A DNA stretch of 8,723 bases from Thermoplasmata archaeon (GTDB taxonomy: Archaea; Thermoplasmatota; Thermoplasmata; Thermoplasmatales; Thermoplasmataceae): positions 1 through 8,723 of the forward strand of contig JAJZKS010000064.1 of NCBI GenBank assembly GCA_021850835.1, given 5' to 3'. Below the pieces are notes generated by a model. That model made no database searches. It was given only the letters and a program-made list of their open reading frames with translations, and had not been told where the DNA came from. The position numbers were made by a program, and so were the translations under genes. Shown one piece after another: positions 1 through 5,336 of the stretch (positions are counted from its first letter, which is position 1; the number at the start of each line of letters is the position of its first letter).

Positions 1-561
1 AGGCTCGCTGAAGGACAGACACTGGAGGCTTTCAGCCTTGGAAATCTGGATCTGGACGAAGAGACTTACCTGGAGATAATCAGCAACAAAACGGCGAGGT
101 TTTTCGAAGCATGCGCAATGGGCGCGACTGTAGCTGCAGGGGCCGGTACTGCAATATCCAATGCACTGAGCAATTTTGCTTACAACCTGGGTATGGCGTT
201 TCAGGTAACTGACGATATCCTCGACATAGTGGGTGATTCAAGGAAACTGGGAAAGCCCACATTCACGGACATACGGCACAGTGCAATCACTCTCCCCCTC
301 ATACATACCCTGCGCAAGACAGATAAAAAAGGCAGGGAAGAGCTTAAAAGAAAACTCATGGAGGGGGACAGTGAAGAGGTTGACATGAACCTTAAAAACC
401 TCATGGTCGAAACTGGGGCAATTGATTATTCATTTTCAGTTGCGAAAAGGTATTCCCAGCTTGCTCTGGAATCCCTCAAGGATACCGGAAAGTCACCAGA
501 TCTCAACTTACTCATGGAACTTGCCATGATTGTCATTGAAAGAATAGAGGAACTCAGCTAA
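1..561 (+). CDS. Polyprenyl (probably geranylgeranyl) diphosphate synthase, C-terminal part; start lies before the window
   Basis: The reading frame is open from base 1 and ends at TAA 559-561, giving 186 residues of the C-terminal half of a trans-isoprenyl diphosphate synthase. Counting from base 1, a conserved KT pair is at 30-31, GMAFQVTDDILD at 64-75 carries the second aspartate-rich motif that binds Mg-diphosphate, and GK is at 84-85, followed by D90 and TLPLI at 97-101. The first DDxxD motif must lie upstream, outside the window. The family condenses isopentenyl diphosphate with allylic diphosphates; in archaea the usual product is C20 geranylgeranyl diphosphate for ether lipids. Chain length cannot be judged because the residues before the first aspartate motif are missing. 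The segment between D90 and TLP reads IRHSAI where most relatives have an acidic residue, Gly and Lys, so one usually conserved lysine is absent. The stop overlaps that of the converging zinc-ribbon gene by three to four bases. Confidence 0.93.
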   Translation, partial: RLAEGQTLEAFSLGNLDLDEETYLEIISNKTARFFEACAMGATVAAGAGTAISNALSNFAYNLGMAFQVTDDILDIVGDSRKLGKPTFTDIRHSAITLPLIHTLRKTDKKGREELKRKLMEGDSEEVDMNLKNLMVETGAIDYSFSVAKRYSQLALESLKDTGKSPDLNLLMELAMIVIERIEELS

Positions 562-746
562 TCATTTTCCTGATTTTCCGGGTCGCTGTTCATTTCCTTC
601 CTGAACTTCTCAATGTCTGATGGCTTTACCTCCAGGACAAAAGTACCCTCATATCCGCAATCGTTGCATCGGTAGATTGCTCCGATGAGCCCCCCCGCTA
701 ACCAGTGCACATGGGTTGAGGCACATTTAGGGCAAATCTTGACCAT
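558..746 (-). CDS. Small zinc-ribbon protein, 62 residues
   Basis: The protein begins MVKICPKCAS and has two CxxC knuckles, C5/C8 and C27/C30, the second in CNDCGYEG. This is a classic treble-clef or zinc-ribbon layout with an 18-residue spacer that contains a glycine-rich turn (AGGLIGA). A charged tail follows (KPSDIEKFRKEM and then an acidic end). Small single-ribbon proteins of this type are common and mostly uncharacterised in Euryarchaeota; nucleic-acid or protein binding is a guess from the fold. The frame could also start at a TTG (759-761), giving 67 residues. I prefer ATG 744-746 because the family normally opens just before the first knuckle, and because a TATA-like element (771-779) then sits about 26-30 bases upstream, as expected for a leaderless archaeal transcript. 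It is divergent from the aldehyde dehydrogenase and convergent with the prenyl synthase. Confidence 0.8.
   Translation of the reverse strand: MVKICPKCASTHVHWLAGGLIGAIYRCNDCGYEGTFVLEVKPSDIEKFRKEMNSDPENQEND
565..577 (+). terminator. Candidate T-tract terminator for the prenyl synthase gene
   Basis: Two TTTT tracts (565-568 and 574-577) lie just after the synthase stop, in a repeated ATTTTCC context. Archaeal RNA polymerase can terminate at T-runs without a hairpin. The same bases encode the C-terminal Glu/Asn codons of the zinc-ribbon gene on the other strand. This is inferred from position and base content only. Confidence 0.4.
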
Positions 747-770
747 CTCAGGCGTCTTCAAAAAATTCTA

Positions 771-779
771 CCTATAATC
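771..779 (-). promoter_or_regulatory. TATA-like element for the zinc-ribbon gene
   Basis: On the minus strand this reads GATTATAGG. Its centre is about 28-30 bases upstream of ATG 744-746, the spacing expected for TBP binding with transcription starting at or next to the start codon. The upstream BRE is not convincing. The spacing argument also helps choose the ATG over the TTG start. Confidence 0.35.
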
Positions 780-880
780 CCTGCAATGTGCTAGAACCAC
801 ATAACAGTTCTCAGCAAAAGCTCCCGAGCTAATGTAAGTGAATCTAATCCTATTATCAAGTGATATGCCGTAAATTGAGC

Positions 881-888
881 AAATTATG
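881..888 (+). promoter_or_regulatory. TATA-like element for the aldehyde dehydrogenase gene
   Basis: The stretch AAATTATG is centred about 25 bases before ATG 909, which fits a leaderless transcript that starts at the AUG. There is no Shine-Dalgarno-like purine run before the start. An in-frame ATG at 924 has a poorer element at the same distance, so the spacing mildly favours 909. Confidence 0.35.
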
Positions 889-908
889 GGAAAAACTATT
901 GCTTATGC

Positions 909-2477
909 ATGCCTTACTATGTTATGAGCGGAAAGAATTTTGACAGTTTCAGGGAGGACACCCTGAACGCCTTGGGTTTGAAAGGACTGAATTCCGGAAT
1001 ATTCGACGGGAAATGGAAGGATCTGAAGGGAAGGGATGTATACAAATCCACAAGCCCCGTTGATGGGAAGCACATCGCTGATCTGACACTGGCAAAAAGA
1101 GATGATTTTGATTCAATTGTAAGCAACTCCAGGAAGATTTTCGAGGAATGGCGAGAATATACGGCTCCAAGGAGAGGTGAGATAATAAGGTCTCTTGGAG
1201 ACCTTCTTGTAAAGAAGAAGAAAGAGCTTGGCGCTTTGGTAACATTGGAAGTAGGAAAAACTCCATCAGAAGGGGAAGGCGAAATACAGGAAATGATAGA
1301 TGTTGCATACTTTGCTTCTGGCCTTTCAAGGCAGCTTTATGGCCTGACAATGGGGAGCGAGAGGCCCTATCACAGGCTTTATGAGCAATGGGTTCCGCTT
1401 GGCCCGGTAGGCATCATAAGCGCTTTCAACTTCCCAGCCGCAGTCTGGTCATGGAATGCAATGATTGCGGCAGTGTGTGGCGATACTGCGATCTGGAAAC
1501 CATCAACAAAGGCCGCACTTGTAGCCACAGGAGTAATGCATGCGGTTTCCGAGGCACTCAGCGATCTTGGGGCACCACAGATATTCAGCCTTATGGTCAG
1601 CAGGGGAAATGACGGCGGAGAATGGATGTCAAACGAACCTGGAATTCCACTGGTCTCATTTACCGGATCCACAAATACTGGTAGGAACCTTTACCAGAAG
1701 GTCTCGGCCAGAATAGGGAGATCGATCCTGGAGCTCGGAGGAAACAACGCGGCCATTGTTACAGGGAAAAGTGACATGAATGTGGCATTGAAGGGTGTGG
1801 CCTTTGGGGCGCTGGCAACCGCAGGTCAGAGATGCACCAGCACACGGAGAGTAATAATCCAGGATTCTATCTATGATGAGTTTGTTGGAAAGCTGAAGAA
1901 GGTATATTCCAGTGTAAAAATCGGAAACCCGAATGACTCTGGTGTACTGGTTGGACCCCTGATCGACAGGAAAGCCGTGAAAACATACCTTGATGCCATA
2001 GAGACGGCAAGGAAGCAGGGAGGGAAAGTCCTCCAGCAGGGCGAAGCTTTGAAAATTCAGGGGCTCGAGGAAGGCAATTATGTTTCACCGACGATTGTTG
2101 AGGCGAATCAAGATATGCCAATAATCAAGGTTGAGACATTCGGGCCACTCCTTTACGTGTTCAAGTACCACTCTTTCGAAGAAGCCCTGAAAATGCACAA
2201 CGATGTCCCGCAGGGCCTATCCTCTGCCATTTTCACAACCGATATAGGAGAAGAAGAGGAGTTTCTGTCTGCAAAGGGTTCCGATTGCGGAATTGCAAAC
2301 GTCAATACGAGCACAGCTGGAGCTGAAATAGGCGGTGCCTTCGGCGGAGAGAAAGAAACCGGCTATGGAAGGGAGAGCGGAACGGATTCCTGGAAAGCGT
2401 ACATGAGGCGCCAGACAGTCACAAAGAACTTCGGGAAGGACGTCCCACTCTCTCAGGGCGTCAAGTTTGACGTATAA
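909..2477 (+). CDS. Aldehyde dehydrogenase, ALDH7 (alpha-aminoadipic semialdehyde dehydrogenase-like) family
   Basis: This 522-residue protein has the full aldehyde dehydrogenase fold. FNFP (173-176) supplies the oxyanion Asn174, WKPS has Lys197 for the cofactor ribose, FTGSTNTG (251-258) is the Rossmann loop, ELGG gives the general base Glu275, GQRC gives the nucleophile Cys309, and ETFGP starts at 409. It is close to antiquitin (ALDH7A1): FNFPAAVW-SWN, LELGGNNA, ATAGQRCTSTRR, KGSDCGIANVN and the end segment GAEIGGAFGGEK are all ALDH7-like. The acidic helix GEIQEMID (124-131) and Arg308 next to the cysteine match the region and residue tied to aminoadipate binding in the human enzyme. It would oxidise a semialdehyde to the acid with NAD(P)+, perhaps alpha-aminoadipate semialdehyde/piperideine-6-carboxylate. 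The usual NAD-ribose glutamate position appears to be Thr200, so the cofactor is open. ATG 924 is an alternative start. The gene seems monocistronic; no lysine-catabolic partner is visible. Confidence 0.93.
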   Translation: MPYYVMSGKNFDSFREDTLNALGLKGLNSGIFDGKWKDLKGRDVYKSTSPVDGKHIADLTLAKRDDFDSIVSNSRKIFEEWREYTAPRRGEIIRSLGDLLVKKKKELGALVTLEVGKTPSEGEGEIQEMIDVAYFASGLSRQLYGLTMGSERPYHRLYEQWVPLGPVGIISAFNFPAAVWSWNAMIAAVCGDTAIWKPSTKAALVATGVMHAVSEALSDLGAPQIFSLMVSRGNDGGEWMSNEPGIPLVSFTGSTNTGRNLYQKVSARIGRSILELGGNNAAIVTGKSDMNVALKGVAFGALATAGQRCTSTRRVIIQDSIYDEFVGKLKKVYSSVKIGNPNDSGVLVGPLIDRKAVKTYLDAIETARKQGGKVLQQGEALKIQGLEEGNYVSPTIVEANQDMPIIKVETFGPLLYVFKYHSFEEALKMHNDVPQGLSSAIFTTDIGEEEEFLSAKGSDCGIANVNTSTAGAEIGGAFGGEKETGYGRESGTDSWKAYMRRQTVTKNFGKDVPLSQGVKFDV

Positions 2478-2485
2478 TTTCCAAA

Positions 2486-2524
2486 CTTTTTATTATTGGG
2501 AGTAATTTTTTCATCATTAATCAT
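2486..2524 (+). promoter_or_regulatory. Promoter region of the metF-metE operon, two candidate TATA elements
   Basis: CTTTTTATTATT (2486-2497) is the better TATA-like match and would give a leader of about 30 bases before ATG 2549. A second AT-rich element, CATTAATCATT (2515-2525), is centred 26-30 bases before that ATG and would give a leaderless message. No Shine-Dalgarno-like sequence precedes the start, which favours the leaderless reading. No riboswitch-like structure fits in the 71-base gap. Confidence 0.3.
2487..2511 (+). terminator. T-rich terminator region after the aldehyde dehydrogenase gene
   Basis: Runs of five T (2487-2491) and seven T (2505-2511, with an A just before) lie within 35 bases of the stop codon and without a strong hairpin. 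This matches the U-tract style of archaeal termination. The first run overlaps a possible TATA element of the next operon, so the gap may serve both purposes. Confidence 0.4.
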
Positions 2525-2548
2525 TTTGAAGTTGTTCAATATGAGCAA

Positions 2549-3373
2549 ATGCTGCAGATGGAAACTTCAAGCATTACCGATTTGAAATTCGTCAAGTCCG
2601 TAGAGGTTGTGCCGACTAAGAACCTTGACGTTGAAGATTTCAGGCAGGCAGCTTCCATCTTATCTGATGTTGCAGATGTTGTCACAGCCCCGGAAAACCC
2701 CATGGGGATGCCGGGGATCGACCCAGTCATTTCCACCTACCTCATTGCGAGGGAGTACAATCTCATAGCAATGCCTCACCTCACACCAAGGGACAAGAAC
2801 CGCCTATTCATCCACTCACAGGTAATCACTGCTTTAAAAATCGGCATCAGAAACTTCTTTGTCATAGGGGGCGACCCCATAAGCAAGAAACTTGACTCAA
2901 AGGAAGTCAGGGAAATCGATGTTCTGCAGACAATCAACACAATAAGGCAGTCGGAAGCCTTCCTTAAGGAACCTTTCCCAAAGGTCGGAATCGGGTCTGC
3001 ATTCAACCCATACAGGGAATTGGAGCAGGAAATTCTTGCAAAGAAGCTTGAAAATGGATCTAATTTCTTCATTAGCCAGATTATCTACGAAGCGGAACAC
3101 CTGAAAAAGGACTGGATACGAAATCGCTCCTTCAGGCTATCCGCGGGCTTCATGCCCCTGACAAGGAAGAGCCAGATCGAGGGGATAAAGAAGATGGGAG
3201 TCAGGTTTTCAGAGGAGACGCTGAAAAAACTTGATCAGGCTGATGATATTGCGGCAGCTTCCACAAGGTTGATCCTGGACGCATACGATGAAGCCAGGGA
3301 GTATGTCGATGGCATTCATGTAATGCCCCTGGGCAATAACAAACTTGCAAAACAGATTTTGGAGAGTATATAG
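2549..3373 (+). CDS. metF: Methylenetetrahydrofolate reductase (MetF family)
   Basis: This 274-residue protein is the usual size for a MetF TIM barrel. The first strand has VEVVPT with Glu19, matching the catalytic glutamate of FEFFPP in bacterial MetF. AMPHLTPRDKNR (74-85) is the HLTxRD region, and FFVIGGDP (103-110) carries Asp109, equivalent to the flavin-contacting Asp of the GDxP motif. FFISQIIY (173-180) carries Gln177 of the conserved TQ/SQ strand, and AGFMPLTRKSQI (199-210) is the matching GxMP segment. It should reduce a methylene-pterin to the 5-methyl form with FAD; whether the carrier is folate or an archaeal pterin cannot be told. It heads a three-gene methionine operon: its TAG stop (3371-3373) directly abuts the next ATG. 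ATG 2558 is an alternative start, three residues in; both leave all motifs intact. Confidence 0.92.
   Translation: MLQMETSSITDLKFVKSVEVVPTKNLDVEDFRQAASILSDVADVVTAPENPMGMPGIDPVISTYLIAREYNLIAMPHLTPRDKNRLFIHSQVITALKIGIRNFFVIGGDPISKKLDSKEVREIDVLQTINTIRQSEAFLKEPFPKVGIGSAFNPYRELEQEILAKKLENGSNFFISQIIYEAEHLKKDWIRNRSFRLSAGFMPLTRKSQIEGIKKMGVRFSEETLKKLDQADDIAAASTRLILDAYDEAREYVDGIHVMPLGNNKLAKQILESI
3361..3366 (+). promoter_or_regulatory. Shine-Dalgarno site for the MetE N-terminal-like subunit
   Basis: GGAGAG lies 7 bases before ATG 3374 and inside the last codons of metF. GGAG pairs with the CUCC of the archaeal 16S 3' end. The start follows the metF stop with no gap, which suggests coupled translation. 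Confidence 0.55.
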
Positions 3374-4294
3374 ATGTCAGAAATACTTAGACTAACATAC
3401 GGAATATTTCCGAAAACAGAAAAGCTAAGGGTAAGGATAGGCAGATGGGAGAGAAAAATCCTGCCAGCAAGGGAACTTGAAGATCTTATCAGGGAAGAAA
3501 CTGAAGCCTTCCAGAAACTTGCCAGGGATAACAGGATTTCCGCATTCACTGATCCTCTCTTCAACTGGTACGATATTTTCAGGCCGCTGTCCCTTCTGTC
3601 TGGAGGAATAGAACTTGGGCCACTCACGAGGTATGGTGAAACCAACACATTCTACAGGTTACCGGAAGTCAGGGGCTCCATTTCCCTGGACGGGAATCCT
3701 TCGGATTACGGGGAGCTCAGTGAGAATCCTCCCCTGCCACTTTACCATGTTGACCAGGGCGCAGACCAGCTAGCCTTTGTCCCCGGACCAGTGACATTCT
3801 TCCATTTCTGCGGCAACGTGGCCGGAGAAAGTTTTGGAATCTTCTCTGAACAGCTAGGAAAACTTTACAGCCAGGTTTTCACCAAATTCAACTTTAAAAG
3901 GTTCCTGGTCTTTGAATCAGTCCCACTTGGGGATAATGATCTTGGGCCCTTTTACAAATCGGTGGATCCTGAAAAAACTATTCTCATAACTGCAGGCAAA
4001 CTTGAAGGAAGGGCACTGGCATCAGCCGGTAAAAAATTCCACTCCGTAGTAACAGGCGACGAGAAGGACAATATTAAATCCGCAGCCCAATATTCAGCCA
4101 TTCCGGGCCTAGCGCTTATTGATGCCCATAACACCAAATTGGAGGACCCAAAAGCGATCACAAAGAGGGCAAATGATCTTGGAAGGGAGTACGGGATAAA
4201 CAGGCTTTATGTTACACACTCTGATTATCTTGACTTCTTCCCAAGGGAGATTGCAGAGAAAAAGATCCAACTCATAGGGAAAATAGGTGAGTAA
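3374..4294 (+). CDS. Stand-alone MetE N-terminal-like subunit (methyl-pterin side of split methionine synthase)
   Basis: This 306-residue protein resembles the N-terminal barrel of cobalamin-independent methionine synthase. It has SAFTDPLFNWYDIFRP (56-71) with Asp60, Trp65 and Asp67; RYGETNTFYRLPEV (86-99), the counterpart of the family's short segment ending NTxYRxP; and GPVTFFHF (138-145), the GPxTF strand. The zinc-ligand pattern HxC...E...NPDCGL is absent, as expected because the N-terminal barrel does not bind the catalytic zinc. In full-length MetE this half packs against the catalytic half and helps hold the polyglutamyl folate. Here it is a separate gene between metF and the catalytic half, so I infer the two proteins form one enzyme. 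It starts at an ATG immediately after the metF stop with a good Shine-Dalgarno site, and its end carries the ribosome-binding site for the next gene. Confidence 0.85.
   Translation: MSEILRLTYGIFPKTEKLRVRIGRWERKILPARELEDLIREETEAFQKLARDNRISAFTDPLFNWYDIFRPLSLLSGGIELGPLTRYGETNTFYRLPEVRGSISLDGNPSDYGELSENPPLPLYHVDQGADQLAFVPGPVTFFHFCGNVAGESFGIFSEQLGKLYSQVFTKFNFKRFLVFESVPLGDNDLGPFYKSVDPEKTILITAGKLEGRALASAGKKFHSVVTGDEKDNIKSAAQYSAIPGLALIDAHNTKLEDPKAITKRANDLGREYGINRLYVTHSDYLDFFPREIAEKKIQLIGKIGE
4286..4290 (+). promoter_or_regulatory. Shine-Dalgarno site that decides the start of the MetE catalytic subunit
   Basis: GGTGA lies 5 bases before ATG 4296 and pairs with UCACC of the archaeal 16S 3' end. The frame also has an in-frame GTG at 4287, but that codon lies inside this very site and has no good site of its own. 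This supports ATG 4296 and a one-base gap after the previous stop (4292-4294). Confidence 0.65.
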
Positions 4295-4295
4295 A

Positions 4296-5336
4296 ATGTC
4301 GGAAAATCTCTTTATAACCCAGGAAATAGGAAGTTTCAGGAAACCTGATTATCTAAGCAAGAAATTCCATACCATAGAGGGCCAGAAAGAATTCTTCGAC
4401 CTTGCAAGGAAAGCAACTGTTGAGACCCTTGATCTGTTCCAAAAGTCTGGGCTGGACAACTTTGGAGTTGGAGGGGAGATGTTCAGGTGGGAAATGTATG
4501 AACATCTTGCTGCAAACGTTGGCGGCCTCGAATTCTATGGAATGGTAAGGTCTTTTGACAACAGGTATTACAAGAAAGGGAGCGTAGTATCCAAAATCAC
4601 AAGGAAGAACCCTTTCCATGTTGAAGAGCTTGAATACGTGCTTTCCCAGACAAAGGGGAAGTTAAAGGTCCCAATTACCGGGCCGTATACCATGATGGAC
4701 TGGTCATTCAATGAATATTACAAGGACAGGAGAGAGTTGGCAAATGCCTATTCTGACGTCATAAACCAGGAAATCAGGGCACTGAAAAAAGTTTGGGAAA
4801 AGACCAGAGGTGCAGAGACACTCGAGATACAGATAGACGAGCCCGCTGCTACAACCCATCCTCACGAAATGGACATTGTCACAGAGTCTGTAAACAGGTC
4901 CTTCCAGGGAATAAGTGGCATTGAACCGACCATACACGTATGCTACAGCGTAGATTACAGGTATCTTTACAATACTCTCCACGACCTAAAGGTCCAGGGC
5001 CTTAACCTAGAGTATGCAAACAGAGACAAATATTCTGGAGGTACATCCATAGAGCAGAGGCCAGGGTACGCAGATCTGAAGGCATTTAACGAAGTCAACC
5101 AGAGCCTTTCCGAGAAAAAATTCATCGGCCTTGGGGTTACAGACATACACGTAGACTTTGTGGAACCGGTTTCCCTGATTAAGGACAGGATTGAGGCAGC
5201 CGTAAAGCTGGTGGAAGACCCAAAGCTCCTCAGGATAAACCCAGATTGCGGCCTTAGAACAAGGTCCAGGCAGATAGGATTTGATAAACTGAAAAATATG
5301 GTGGATGCAGTAAAGGATTTGAAAAGATCCTACTGA
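4296..5336 (+). CDS. metE: MetE C-terminal catalytic subunit (cobalamin-independent methionine synthase, core domain)
   Basis: With the ATG 4296 start this is 346 residues, the size of the C-terminal half of full-length MetE. It contains IGS (11-13) and GGEMFRWEM (59-67) with Glu61, both of the homocysteine site, then ITGPYT (127-132) and QIDEPA (179-184). All four zinc ligands are present by motif: His214 and Cys216 in IHVCYS, Glu239 in LNLEY, and Cys318 in NPDCGLRTR. GLGVTDIH (278-285) is the conserved late strand. The protein should activate homocysteine on zinc and take a methyl group to make methionine. The neighbouring metF and MetE-N-like genes argue for a methyl-pterin donor rather than a corrinoid protein, although stand-alone core synthases in other archaea use methylcobalamin in vitro. 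The stop overlaps the end of the opposing peptidase gene by seven bases. A GTG start at 4287 would add three residues. Confidence 0.92.
   Translation: MSENLFITQEIGSFRKPDYLSKKFHTIEGQKEFFDLARKATVETLDLFQKSGLDNFGVGGEMFRWEMYEHLAANVGGLEFYGMVRSFDNRYYKKGSVVSKITRKNPFHVEELEYVLSQTKGKLKVPITGPYTMMDWSFNEYYKDRRELANAYSDVINQEIRALKKVWEKTRGAETLEIQIDEPAATTHPHEMDIVTESVNRSFQGISGIEPTIHVCYSVDYRYLYNTLHDLKVQGLNLEYANRDKYSGGTSIEQRPGYADLKAFNEVNQSLSEKKFIGLGVTDIHVDFVEPVSLIKDRIEAAVKLVEDPKLLRINPDCGLRTRSRQIGFDKLKNMVDAVKDLKRSY

Larger units (their letters stand above)
747..908. other. Divergent promoter region between the zinc-ribbon and aldehyde dehydrogenase genes
   Basis: This 162-base non-coding gap must hold the promoters of both flanking genes, which point away from each other. 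It is AT-rich at both ends and contains no open frame worth calling and no tRNA-like fold. Near its middle is a perfect 12-base palindrome with 5-base arms, AGCTC-CC-GAGCT (819-830), which could be a dimeric regulator site or chance. Confidence 0.6.

Noticed and set aside
747..761. N-terminal extension of the zinc-ribbon protein from a TTG start (five extra residues).
   Set aside because: The ATG at 744-746 sits at the normal family start and at leaderless distance from a TATA-like element; the TTG is too close to that element.
949..1350. A 133-codon open frame on the minus strand inside the aldehyde dehydrogenase gene.
   Set aside because: It lies wholly opposite a gene with full-length family motifs and its translation is low-complexity Ser/Leu/Pro-rich without any recognisable domain; it is a shadow frame.
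2541..2585. A 14-codon ORF (MSKCCRWKLQALPI) that starts 8 bases before the metF ATG in another frame and overlaps the gene start; it could be an upstream regulatory ORF.
   Set aside because: It has no ribosome-binding site, no recognisable peptide feature beyond a Cys pair, and a leaderless metF message would not include its start. It is most likely chance.
4287..4295. GTG start for the MetE catalytic subunit, overlapping the end of the previous gene.
   Set aside because: The GTG is part of the Shine-Dalgarno site GGTGA that serves ATG 4296, so translation from the ATG is more likely.
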